A stretch of DNA of 64,000 nt, from the NCBI GenBank assembly GCA_044224315.1, contig JBGAKR010000001.1, positions 558,001 through 622,000 of the forward strand, written 5' to 3'. Source of the DNA: JAGXTF01 sp044224315. GTDB lineage: Bacteria; Bacteroidota; Bacteroidia; NS11-12g; UBA955. The notes beneath the pieces are model-generated. The model saw only the letters and a list, made by a program, of their open reading frames with translations, ran no database searches and was not told where the DNA came from. The translations under genes and the position numbers were made by a program. Positions 45,349-52,757 of this stretch are shown here, piece after piece. Positions within the stretch are counted from its first letter, which is position 1; every line of letters begins with the position of its first letter.

Positions 45349-46110
45349 ATGAACAATCAAACCAATTCAATGCACAACAAAGTTCCTGAGATAACCATAT
45401 TTTTCTGGATAATCAAAGTGTTGGGAACTACGGTCGGAGAAACAGCCGCTGATTATCTTTCATTCAACCTAAAACTTGGATTAACAGCCACTTCCATTAT
45501 TATGGCTGGCATTTTACTTGCTGCGCTAGTTACCCAAATTCGTTACAAAAAATATGTTCCCTGGATATATTGGGTGACTGTTGTACTTATTAGTATTGTA
45601 GGTACACTGATTACGGATGACTTGGTAGAAAATTTTGGTATTTCACTGAAAACAACTACTATCCTGTTTGGTTCCGCTTTGGTAGTGACTTTTGTAATTT
45701 GGTATAAAAGTGAAAAAACGCTGTCCATACATTCCATTTATACTATTAGAAGAGAAATATTCTATTGGGCAGCCATTTTGTTCACCTTTGCTTTTGGGAC
45801 AGCCTTTGGCGATTTATTGTCAGAAGGTCTAAATTGGGGTTATGCCATATCGGCTCTCATATTTGCAGGGATAATTGGTTTAGTAATGATTGCGTATTAC
45901 AAATTCAAACTCAATGCTATTCTTTCTTTTTGGATAGTATATGTTCTTACCCGTCCTTTGGGTGCATCAATGGGTGATTTACTAACTGCTCCTGTTAAAG
46001 AAGGTGGTTGGGGGATTGATTCTTCTATAATCAGTACAATTTTCCTGCTAATCATTGTTGGTTTGGTTGTGTATTTGACAAGAAAACAGAACAAAATACT
46101 TATGAGGTGA
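45349..46110 (+). CDS. COG4705-like integral membrane protein
   Basis: A 253-residue membrane protein with about eight hydrophobic helices built as a tandem repeat. The signature KVLGTTVGETAADYLSFNL recurs in weaker form as TLITDDLVENFG, TAFGDLLSEGLNWG and GASMGDLLTAPVKEGGWG, typical of COG4705 proteins. Transport is presumed but not shown. It is the last cargo gene before the right end of the island, following the two-component genes. Confidence 0.8.
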   Translation: MNNQTNSMHNKVPEITIFFWIIKVLGTTVGETAADYLSFNLKLGLTATSIIMAGILLAALVTQIRYKKYVPWIYWVTVVLISIVGTLITDDLVENFGISLKTTTILFGSALVVTFVIWYKSEKTLSIHSIYTIRREIFYWAAILFTFAFGTAFGDLLSEGLNWGYAISALIFAGIIGLVMIAYYKFKLNAILSFWIVYVLTRPLGASMGDLLTAPVKEGGWGIDSSIISTIFLLIIVGLVVYLTRKQNKILMR

Positions 46111-46277
46111 ATCTTGTGAGTAGGAAAATTTGATTTCCCCACTCTTATAAATCTTAGCACCAATCAGATCTGTAAATCTGAAAAAGAAAGTATTTACAAC
46201 CCGTTTGTTCAATATAGTCTGAGGCAAAACCTACTCACTTGGTTTGGTTTTTTATCAATAGTTCTACGACAAGTACA

Positions 46278-46305
46278 ATTCAAAATGTTTGACCTATGTT
46301 TGACC
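46278..46305 (+). repeat. 28-bp repeat at the right end of the island
   Basis: Identical to 19616-19643 at the integrase start and in the same orientation. It is followed by the tRNA terminator hairpin and attR. Confidence 0.7.
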
Positions 46306-46312
46306 TAGGTTT

Positions 46313-46346
46313 AAACAAACAAGGCTTCCAGATGTCTGAAAGCCTT
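46313..46346 (-). terminator. Terminator of tRNA-Pro
   Basis: Read on the minus strand, AAGGCTT ... AAGCCTT with inner CAG/CTG pairing forms a hairpin followed by GTTTGTTT. A matching hairpin follows the disrupted tRNA copy at 19095-19120. Confidence 0.6.
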
Positions 46347-46357
46347 GTCCTGATTGA

Positions 46358-46403
46358 GTCGGGATGGCGAGATTCGAACTCACGACCCCTTGCACCCCAT
46401 GCA
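46358..46403. repeat. attR: 46-bp direct repeat inside tRNA-Pro
   Basis: Right copy of the island's 46-bp direct repeat (left copy 19465-19510), covering the 3' part of the intact tRNA-Pro gene. Confidence 0.85.
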
Positions 46404-46432
46404 AGTGCGCTACCGGGCTGCGCTACATCCCG
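46359..46432 (-). tRNA. tRNA-Pro (anticodon GGG)
   Basis: 74 nucleotides on the minus strand. The acceptor stem CGGGATG pairs with CATCCCG, D-stem halves are GCGC/GCGC, the anticodon stem is CTTGC/GCAAG with loop ATGGGGT (anticodon GGG), and the T-loop has GTTCGAATC. CCA is not encoded. The 3' part is the island's attachment site, so an intact gene is kept after integration. Confidence 0.9.
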
Positions 46433-46540
46433 AAATGCCAGTTTATTGGCTCCCTTTGAACAATTGGGGTTCCAAAGGGGCTGCAAAAATACAATATTCT
46501 ATTCTTATTCTTATCAAAAAAATATGCTTTCTTTGCTCCC

Positions 46541-47170
46541 ATGTTGTCGCTTATCTCCCTCATCCATAAAATTTCAGTAAGCCTGTTCTTACTTTCTTAC
46601 ATCATTCGCCTGGTGGGTATGCTTGGAAACATTGCCGCCATCCAAAATCTGTATGCCAAAAAATCTATGCGCATGCTGGTAGATATGCTCATCAGCACGG
46701 TTTTCCTGGTTACCGGGGTTTACCTGCTGCTGCAACTGCCTTCTGCTATGATTGGCAAATTCCTCATTATCAAAATTGTACTGGTTTTAATCAGTATCCC
46801 TGTTGCCATTATCGGCTTCAAAAAGGGCAATAAAATGCTGGCCATCCTGTCTGTACTGCTGCTTGTAGGTGCTTATGGACTGGGTGAAATGAACAAGAAA
46901 AACCCTCCCATGCAGGATATAGTGGTAAATGCGGCACAAAGCGATACCGACCTGTTTACCGCGGCCAACTGTGCTACTTGCCACGGTGCAGGCGGAAACC
47001 AACCCATGGCCGGTGTTAAAAACCTTACCCAAAGCCAGCTTAGCAGCGATGAAGTGCGCAACATGATTGTAAAAGGCAAAAATGTAATGCCGGGCTATGG
47101 CAAAAAATTAAGCCCCGCCCAAATCGATCAGTTGGTGAATTATGTGATGACCCTCAGGGTGTCAAAATAA
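46541..47170 (+). CDS. SirB-like membrane protein with C-terminal cytochrome c domain
   Basis: A 209-residue protein. Residues 1-125 hold four membrane helices (KISVSLFLLSYIIRLVGMLG, MLVDMLISTVFLVTGVYLLL, FLIIKIVLVLISIPVAIIGF, MLAILSVLLLVGAYGLG) like the SirB family. A class I cytochrome c domain follows, with heme motif FTAANCATCHGAGGN and the distal Met in GKNVMPGYGKKL. The heme domain would face the periplasm, suggesting a membrane-bound electron carrier. First chromosomal gene right of the island; its end overlaps the convergent M20 gene by 9 bases. Confidence 0.8.
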   Translation: MLSLISLIHKISVSLFLLSYIIRLVGMLGNIAAIQNLYAKKSMRMLVDMLISTVFLVTGVYLLLQLPSAMIGKFLIIKIVLVLISIPVAIIGFKKGNKMLAILSVLLLVGAYGLGEMNKKNPPMQDIVVNAAQSDTDLFTAANCATCHGAGGNQPMAGVKNLTQSQLSSDEVRNMIVKGKNVMPGYGKKLSPAQIDQLVNYVMTLRVSK

Positions 47171-48631
47171 GCCCTGGGTATTTTCAAACATGCGTTCGTA
47201 AAAGCGGATGCATTCCATGTAATTGTTTACCGCCATCCTTTCATTGATGCCATGAATGCCACTTGCATTGGCATTGTTGATACGTAAGGGCACAAAACGG
47301 TACACATAGTCCGAGATTTCATAATAATGCTGGCAATCGGTTACGGCTAATACTTGTCCGGGTAAACTTACCACGTTTTCAAAGGTTTGGTGTATAGATT
47401 TGCGGATCACATTCCAGCTAAAATCGGTGGTTTTGGTAACCGGACTGGGTTCGGTAAAATCCCAGTGCTTTTCCAATTGTACTCGAGGGTCGTTTACCAC
47501 CTTTCGTACCTCATCTATAGTGCTTTGCACAGATTCGCCGGGAATAATTCTGAAATTCACCATGGCTTCAGCCACATTGGGCACTACATTGTCTTTCACA
47601 CCGGCATTGATGCGCGTAGTTACATGCACCGTACTGATAGCGGCAGCGGTTTTTTCATTGCCCCGCATTACCATTTTCACCAATGGACTGGTGGCCCAGA
47701 GGTTTGAAAACAGAAGCCTATATCCAAAACCCATCTCGGGTGCACCCTGTTTTAAAAATGCATGCATGGGTTCTGAAAATTTTTCATGAAACCGATGTTT
47801 ATCAATGCGATTTAAGGCCGCTGTGAGCACCGAGGTGGCATTGTCGGCCTTGGGCATAGAAGAGTGCCCTCCATCCATTTTTACCTTTAACTTAATGCTT
47901 ACATACCCTTTTTCGGCCAATCCAATCAGGGCAGTGGGCGCTTTAATGCCGGGAACGATGCCTTCCGTTACACCCAGGCCTTCATCCATTATAAAGGCAG
48001 TGCGGATTTTTTGGCTTTTCAGGTATTTGGCTATTACCGAAGCGCCTTTGTGTCCGCCCGATTCTTCGTCGTGCCCGAAGGCAAAATATACCCCTCTTTG
48101 TAGTTTTTTACCCGCTTTTAAAAACTGTTCCATGGCCTCCAGCAGGGCTATGGCCACCACCTTGTCATCGAGCACACCGCGGCCATAAATGGTATCGTGG
48201 TCTACCTTGCCGGCAAAGGGGGCAAATTTCCAGTATTTCAAATCGGCCGAGTCTACCGGAACCACATCCAGATGGGCCAGGTACATGGCAGGCGCATCCT
48301 TATTATCGGGTCCCGGAAACTGAAACAGCATGCTGCCTTCCGGAAAAATGGTAACCTTGGCTTTGGCAAAACAAAGGGGGTAGGTTTTGCGCATCCAATC
48401 CTGCATGCGGCGCAATTCGGCCATTTTAAATTCCCCATCGCTGAGGTGATCATAAGTTACAGTTTGGAACTGCAGGGCCTGCGAAAAGTGGTTAACAGCG
48501 ACGGTATCAGCTGCAGGTTTGCCCTCCCATTTAACTTTGGGTTGGGTACTGGTATTTGTAAACGTGATGACAAGCATTGCCATTAGCAATGCCAGTAAAG
48601 CCAAACCCAAAAATCGCAGGATTTTGCGCAT
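47162..48631 (-). CDS. M20-family zinc peptidase (PM20D1/carboxypeptidase-like)
   Basis: A 489-residue metallopeptidase with an N-terminal membrane anchor or signal (FLGLALLALLMAMLVITF). Zinc ligands and catalytic residues: AHLDVVPV (His, Asp), YGRGVLDDK (bridging Asp), FGHDEESGG (catalytic Glu plus ligand), and HGINER near the C-terminus. The lid domain starts GYVSIKLKVKMDGGHSSMP. It probably hydrolyses amide bonds of N-acyl or dipeptide substrates in the periplasm. Convergent with the cytochrome gene. Confidence 0.9.
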   Translation of the reverse strand: MRKILRFLGLALLALLMAMLVITFTNTSTQPKVKWEGKPAADTVAVNHFSQALQFQTVTYDHLSDGEFKMAELRRMQDWMRKTYPLCFAKAKVTIFPEGSMLFQFPGPDNKDAPAMYLAHLDVVPVDSADLKYWKFAPFAGKVDHDTIYGRGVLDDKVVAIALLEAMEQFLKAGKKLQRGVYFAFGHDEESGGHKGASVIAKYLKSQKIRTAFIMDEGLGVTEGIVPGIKAPTALIGLAEKGYVSIKLKVKMDGGHSSMPKADNATSVLTAALNRIDKHRFHEKFSEPMHAFLKQGAPEMGFGYRLLFSNLWATSPLVKMVMRGNEKTAAAISTVHVTTRINAGVKDNVVPNVAEAMVNFRIIPGESVQSTIDEVRKVVNDPRVQLEKHWDFTEPSPVTKTTDFSWNVIRKSIHQTFENVVSLPGQVLAVTDCQHYYEISDYVYRFVPLRINNANASGIHGINERMAVNNYMECIRFYERMFENTQGLF

Positions 48632-48636
48632 GTAGA

Positions 48637-49110
48637 TTATTCCTCTATAGAAACAAAAATGGTTTTATACCCGGCAGGTATTTGGGGCGCTACCACTATA
48701 TTGGTACTGGTAATATCGGTTCCACAACCCTTGCATCTTTCTACACGCACGGAGTAGGTATAGGTTTTTGCAGCCGAGTCAATTTCAATGTTGCGATGAA
48801 ACGCAGCATTACAGGCCACGGATTTTACTTTAAACCCGACGATGCAATTTTTGCTAAAATCAACGGCATCTAAAGTAGCCGTGCAATTGGTAAAATGGGC
48901 TTTTTTAAATTTGGTAAAATCAGAGTCTGAGGCAATAATCAGGGTAGAATCGAATTGCGCATAAATAAAACACTCTTTGAAATCGTACATGCCTACAATT
49001 TTTCCGCTGTAGGAACTTTGCAACGAACGGCATTTTTTATTGCAGGCCTGCTGACCAAATACAATTCCAGCCAACACCACAGTGGCCAACACTACTTTTA
49101 AACTTTTCAT
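48637..49110 (-). CDS. Hypothetical lipoprotein
   Basis: About 157 residues from the ATG at 49110 (MKSLKVVLATVVLAGIVFGQ, then QAC lipobox); the longer frame lacks a signal at its start. The mature part has Cys residues at CRSL, ECF, NC, NCIV, AC and CKGCG, and a beta-rich look (FDSTLIIASDSDF, KTYTYSVRVERC, PAGYKTIFVSIEE). No known family is recognised. It follows the M20 peptidase on the same strand; it has no visible partner. Confidence 0.7.
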   Translation of the reverse strand: MKSLKVVLATVVLAGIVFGQQACNKKCRSLQSSYSGKIVGMYDFKECFIYAQFDSTLIIASDSDFTKFKKAHFTNCTATLDAVDFSKNCIVGFKVKSVACNAAFHRNIEIDSAAKTYTYSVRVERCKGCGTDITSTNIVVAPQIPAGYKTIFVSIEE

Positions 49111-49187
49111 TATTACTGAAACCCGGTGGGCTTTGCCACGCAAGTTAGGCAAAAATTAAAAACAGAAAACGCAAACCCTCGTTTCGG

Positions 49188-50294
49188 TTAACGCGGGGTA
49201 AGTGTTACCTTTAAATCAATATGGCCCGGACCCTCCACGCTAGAGCTGGTGCTGCCCTGTCCGTTTTTAAATTCGATTTTTCGGGTAGCTGCAAACTGTT
49301 CTCCATCAATTTCGATGATATTACCAGCGGTATCACAGGTAATTTTGGCTTTTATGGTAGTAGCTGCATCTACGGTTTGACCCAGGTAGGAAAGGTGCCC
49401 GAATTTATCGTAGGTATAGCTGGTAATCTCTCTGATTTCGTTATCGCCGCGGGTTACTTTGGTTTTTACTACCAATTGGCCGGCCGCATTGTACAGCAGT
49501 TTGGTATCGGTATCGTAGTATTTATCCTGGGCATTTTTAATTACCGGCAAGCCCTCTTTGTTGTATTGGTAGCTGGTTGTATAAACCGTTTCGCCACCCA
49601 TATCGCTTCGCATAAAATACTCTATCAGTTTAATCTGGCCTTTCTCGTTATAAGTAAAATTCCATCGGTTGTAGCCGGTAGACTTTTTAAGCAATACGCC
49701 TTTGGTATCGAATACATACCAAATCGAATCCTGCGAGATGTAGTCGGTTCCGCGTTCTCTTAATTCCAAAAAAAGTCCATCTTTAAAAGCTTTGTAACTC
49801 ACTTTTTCGCGGCTTTGCAAAACCCAACCTGTATCTGCATGGTAATAACTTTCTACCAGCTTCAATCGGCCGGTTTCGTCGGCAGATCGCAATTCTTTCA
49901 TAATGGGCTTTTCTTTGCCTTCGCGCACTGCTGTCATGGTTTTGGTTATTACCCCATTTTTGATTGAATAGGTAATCAATGAAGTAGAAGTTTTACCTTC
50001 CATTACAATCTTCATTTCACCCTTGCTGTAATCATAACTCACGCTGCGTTCGCGGGTTATTTCCTCCATGGTAAATTTTGAAACCATGCTTACTTTCGCC
50101 ATATTTTGCAGATTGCTCCAAGGCAAAAAACTCCCCGGGGCCTGCATTTCTTCGTTGTATAAAGTAAGTAAATCCGTTGCCAGTTTTTCGGGGTAATATT
50201 TGGCCGTTTCACTGGCTGTGTTCATTTCCTGGGCAGTGGCTGAAAAAATGCTAATGCCACTTAGCAAAACGATAAATAGGAATGGTTTCATCAT
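49188..50294 (-). CDS. Secreted YD-repeat-like protein of unknown function
   Basis: About 369 residues from the ATG at 50294 (MMKPFLFIVLLSGISIFSAT signal peptide). The body has repeats such as FTYNEKGQIKLIEYFMRSD, YQYNKEGLPVIKNAQDK, LLYNAAGQLVVKTKVTRGD and YTYDKFGHLSYLGQTVD, the Y-x-Y-x-x-x-G pattern of RHS/YD-like beta-rolls. No T9SS domain is seen. The function is unknown; it would be periplasmic or outer-membrane-linked. Divergent from the HtrA gene. Confidence 0.75.
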   Translation of the reverse strand: MMKPFLFIVLLSGISIFSATAQEMNTASETAKYYPEKLATDLLTLYNEEMQAPGSFLPWSNLQNMAKVSMVSKFTMEEITRERSVSYDYSKGEMKIVMEGKTSTSLITYSIKNGVITKTMTAVREGKEKPIMKELRSADETGRLKLVESYYHADTGWVLQSREKVSYKAFKDGLFLELRERGTDYISQDSIWYVFDTKGVLLKKSTGYNRWNFTYNEKGQIKLIEYFMRSDMGGETVYTTSYQYNKEGLPVIKNAQDKYYDTDTKLLYNAAGQLVVKTKVTRGDNEIREITSYTYDKFGHLSYLGQTVDAATTIKAKITCDTAGNIIEIDGEQFAATRKIEFKNGQGSTSSSVEGPGHIDLKVTLTPR

Positions 50295-50465
50295 GTTTCG
50301 AAATAATACTTTACTTACCAATTGTTGTACCACAATTTTACAAAATGTGCAATTGACCCTGTAAATGACAGATTTGCGGCAGTAAAATGTGCAGTCATCG
50401 CAAAAAAGTCAGCTTTCATCTGAATTGCCCGATTTTTGCTTAGCTTAGATACAGAGTTACGCGAA

Positions 50466-51899
50466 ATGAAACCAGTGTTTAAAAAAATTGCTCTCAGCTT
50501 TTTAATTCCAGCCGTTTCGGGCTTGCTCGGCGCCTGGGCTTTCTTCACTTTTGCCGGCAAAACCCCAGCCCAATTCTCATCCGTAAACCCCAATAGCGGC
50601 CTTTACCGCAATGTAAGCATGGAAGGTATGCCCGATGGTTTTGTGAAAGCCTCATCGGTAAGCACACCCTGCGTGGTATTTATTAAAAACGAAAGTACTG
50701 TGCAGTACAATTCATTTGGCTGGTTTTGGGATTTCGACCCCTTTGGCAGCCGGGGTAAATCTACCAGTACCGGCAGCGGTGTAATTGTAAGCAAAGACGG
50801 GTATATCGTTACCAACAACCACGTTATCAGCGGAGCCGAAAACCTTACAGTGGTGCTAAACCAGCAAAAAAAGGAGTACAAGGCCAAAATTATTGGCACC
50901 GACCCCTCTACCGATCTGGCCCTTATTAAAATTGAGGCCAAAGACCTTCCCGCCATCACCATGGCCAATAGCGACAACCTACTGGTGGGTGATTGGGTGG
51001 TAGCCGTAGGCAATCCGTTTAACCTTACCAGTACTGTTACCGCTGGTATAGTAAGTGCCAAAGGCCGCAATATCAATATTGTGCAAAACCAGTTTCCCAT
51101 TGAAAGTTTTATTCAAACCGATGCTGCCATTAACCCTGGCAACTCGGGTGGAGCCCTGGTAAACATTGCGGGCGAATTGGTAGGCATCAACACCGCCATT
51201 CAAAGCAATACCGGAAGCTACTCAGGCTACGGATTTGCCATTCCCTCCAATATTGTAAGCAAAGTAGTTAAGGATTTTATCGAGTATGGCGAGGTTAAAC
51301 GCGCTTTTGCCGGTCTCGACATTGCTGATATTACCGGTGAAAAAGCCGAGTCGCTGAAACTGGAGAAAGATGCTGTTATTGTAGCAGATTTATTGGAAGA
51401 TGGCCCTGCGCAGAAAGCGGGCATTAAAGCCGGCGATATCATTACCAAAATTGATGGCAAACCTGTGGGATCCAAGGCCGTGTTCGATGAAAACCTTGCC
51501 TATCGCCGTCCGGGTGATGAAATAAAACTTACGGTTTGGCAAAGCAATACCGAAAAAGAGATTACGCTGAAGTTGATAGATAAAACCAACAATACCGCCC
51601 TGATGATGAAAGGGGCTGTAGGTAGCAAAATTTTGGGTGCCGATTTGCAACCCTTGTCCAAAACCGAGCTCAGTAAATTCAACCTCGAAAACGGCATACG
51701 GGTCATAAACATTCGCCGCGGGGGATATGTGGATCAGATGAACCTGCCCGATGGTTTTATCATTACCCGTTTCAATGGCAAAGCATATACCGAGGCAGAA
51801 GATTTGATCAGTGCCATGGAATCGGCCAGCCGCCGCATTACCATAGAGGGGCTCACCAAAGAAGGTTCGAGGCAAAGTTTCAGCTTTTACACCAATTAA
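50466..51899 (+). CDS. htrA: Do/HtrA-family serine protease
   Basis: A 477-residue periplasmic protease/chaperone from the ATG at 50466 (MKPVFKKIALSFLIPAVSGL signal or anchor); an earlier in-frame start adds ten residues without sense. The trypsin-like triad is His119 (VTNNHVISG), Asp150 (DPSTDLALIKI) and Ser227 (INPGNSGGALVN). PDZ domain 1 has AFAGLDIADITGE and GPAQKAGIKAGDIITKIDGK; a second, more divergent PDZ (LENGIRVINIRRGG, GFIITRFNGK) follows. It degrades misfolded envelope proteins. The catalytic triad is intact. Confidence 0.95.
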   Translation: MKPVFKKIALSFLIPAVSGLLGAWAFFTFAGKTPAQFSSVNPNSGLYRNVSMEGMPDGFVKASSVSTPCVVFIKNESTVQYNSFGWFWDFDPFGSRGKSTSTGSGVIVSKDGYIVTNNHVISGAENLTVVLNQQKKEYKAKIIGTDPSTDLALIKIEAKDLPAITMANSDNLLVGDWVVAVGNPFNLTSTVTAGIVSAKGRNINIVQNQFPIESFIQTDAAINPGNSGGALVNIAGELVGINTAIQSNTGSYSGYGFAIPSNIVSKVVKDFIEYGEVKRAFAGLDIADITGEKAESLKLEKDAVIVADLLEDGPAQKAGIKAGDIITKIDGKPVGSKAVFDENLAYRRPGDEIKLTVWQSNTEKEITLKLIDKTNNTALMMKGAVGSKILGADLQPLSKTELSKFNLENGIRVINIRRGGYVDQMNLPDGFIITRFNGKAYTEAEDLISAMESASRRITIEGLTKEGSRQSFSFYTN

Positions 51900-51919
51900 C
51901 GGGGAGGGCTGTATTAACC

Positions 51920-51927
51920 TAACTTTG
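51920..51927 (+). promoter_or_regulatory. -7 promoter element of kdsA
   Basis: TAACTTTG fits TAnnTTTG and ends 10 bases before the ATG at 51938, which starts MTPSIPKIK, the expected KdsA N-terminus. The -33 element is unclear. Confidence 0.45.
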
Positions 51928-51978
51928 CACCCGCAATATGACCCCATCCATTCCGAAGATTAAGGCAAAGAAATTGCC

Positions 51979-52698
51979 ATGGAAATTGCCGAAAAACTGG
52001 TAGGCATCAGCGACCGCTTGCAAATACCCCTGGTTTTTAAAGGCTCTTACCGCAAAGCCAACCGCAGCCGCATAGACAGTTTCACTGGCATTGGAGACGA
52101 AAAGGCCCTGGCTATCCTGGCCGAAGTGGGCGAAAAATATGGCATCCCCACAGTTACCGATATCCACGAATCGGGCGAAGCGGCCATGGCTGCAGCTTAC
52201 GTAGATGTATTGCAGATTCCGGCCTTCCTGTTCCGTCAAACCGACTTGCTGGTGGCAGCCGCCAAAACCGGCAAATGGGTGAACATAAAAAAAGGCCAGT
52301 TTGCCGCAGCTGGTGCCATGAAACATGCCATGCAAAAATGCCTGGATAGTGGCAACGACCGTGTTATCCTCACCGACCGGGGCAATAGCTTCGGCTATAC
52401 CGATTTGGTGGTGGATTTCCGAAACATCCCCGAAATGCAGAAATACGGCGCCCCTGTGGTGATGGATATTACCCATAGCTTACAACAACCCAACCAGGAA
52501 AGCGGGGTAACCGGTGGTAAACCCGAACTGATTGAAACCATAGCCAAAGCTGCCATTGCGGTGGGTGCTGATGGATTGTTTATAGAAACACACCCCAATC
52601 CGGCCCAGGCCAAAAGCGATGGAGCCAATATGCTTGCGTTGGATAAACTGGAAGAAATGCTCGAAAAACTCATCCGAATCCGGCAGGCCATTCTTTAA
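51979..52698 (+). CDS. kdsA: 2-dehydro-3-deoxyphosphooctonate aldolase, N-terminally truncated
   Basis: KdsA joins PEP and arabinose-5-phosphate to make KDO-8-P for lipopolysaccharide. The 239-residue frame matches the family from its second helix on: MEIAEKLVGISDRLQIPLVF, KANRSRIDSFTGIGDEKAL, VDVLQIPAFLFRQTDLLVAA, VILTDRGNSFGY, DITHSLQQPNQ and SDGANMLALD. Family members are about 270 residues and begin with a strand ending in AGPC (PEP site). That part is missing: the ATG at 51938 reads MTPSIPKIK, then the frame is lost, and GKEIAMEIAEKL resumes in another frame after an in-frame TAA. A deletion of about 60-70 bases (not a multiple of 3) explains this. Activity is doubtful unless another copy exists or the assembly is wrong. 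Confidence 0.85.
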   Translation: MEIAEKLVGISDRLQIPLVFKGSYRKANRSRIDSFTGIGDEKALAILAEVGEKYGIPTVTDIHESGEAAMAAAYVDVLQIPAFLFRQTDLLVAAAKTGKWVNIKKGQFAAAGAMKHAMQKCLDSGNDRVILTDRGNSFGYTDLVVDFRNIPEMQKYGAPVVMDITHSLQQPNQESGVTGGKPELIETIAKAAIAVGADGLFIETHPNPAQAKSDGANMLALDKLEEMLEKLIRIRQAIL

Positions 52699-52711
52699 AA
52701 TTTTGTACCAC

Positions 52712-52742
52712 AAAAAAAGGCGACCCAAGGGCCGCCTTTTTT
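52712..52742. terminator. Bidirectional terminator between kdsA and the PorE-like gene
   Basis: AAAAAAAGGCGACCC pairs with GGGCCGCCTTTTTT (one mismatch), serving both convergent genes. Confidence 0.75.
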
Positions 52743-52757
52743 ATTGGTTATCATTTC

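Larger units (their letters stand above)
19465..46403. mobile_element. Genomic island integrated in tRNA-Pro(GGG)
   Basis: About 26.9 kb between two 46-bp direct repeats. The right repeat lies in an intact tRNA-Pro gene and the left is a 3' fragment, as expected for integration at a tRNA 3' end. A tyrosine recombinase lies 146 bases inside the left repeat. The contents are a defence cluster, a replication-type module (HTH protein and RepA-like ATPase) and an RND efflux/two-component cargo. No relaxase, coupling protein or type IV secretion genes are visible, so it is probably mobilised in trans or transferred passively. Confidence 0.8.

Noticed and set aside
46280..46580. Overlapping frames on both strands across tRNA-Pro(GGG)
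   Set aside because: They are translations of the tRNA and terminator, not proteins.
47400..48586. Long plus-strand frames opposite the M20 peptidase
   Set aside because: Antisense shadows of a clearly recognised enzyme with intact zinc motifs.
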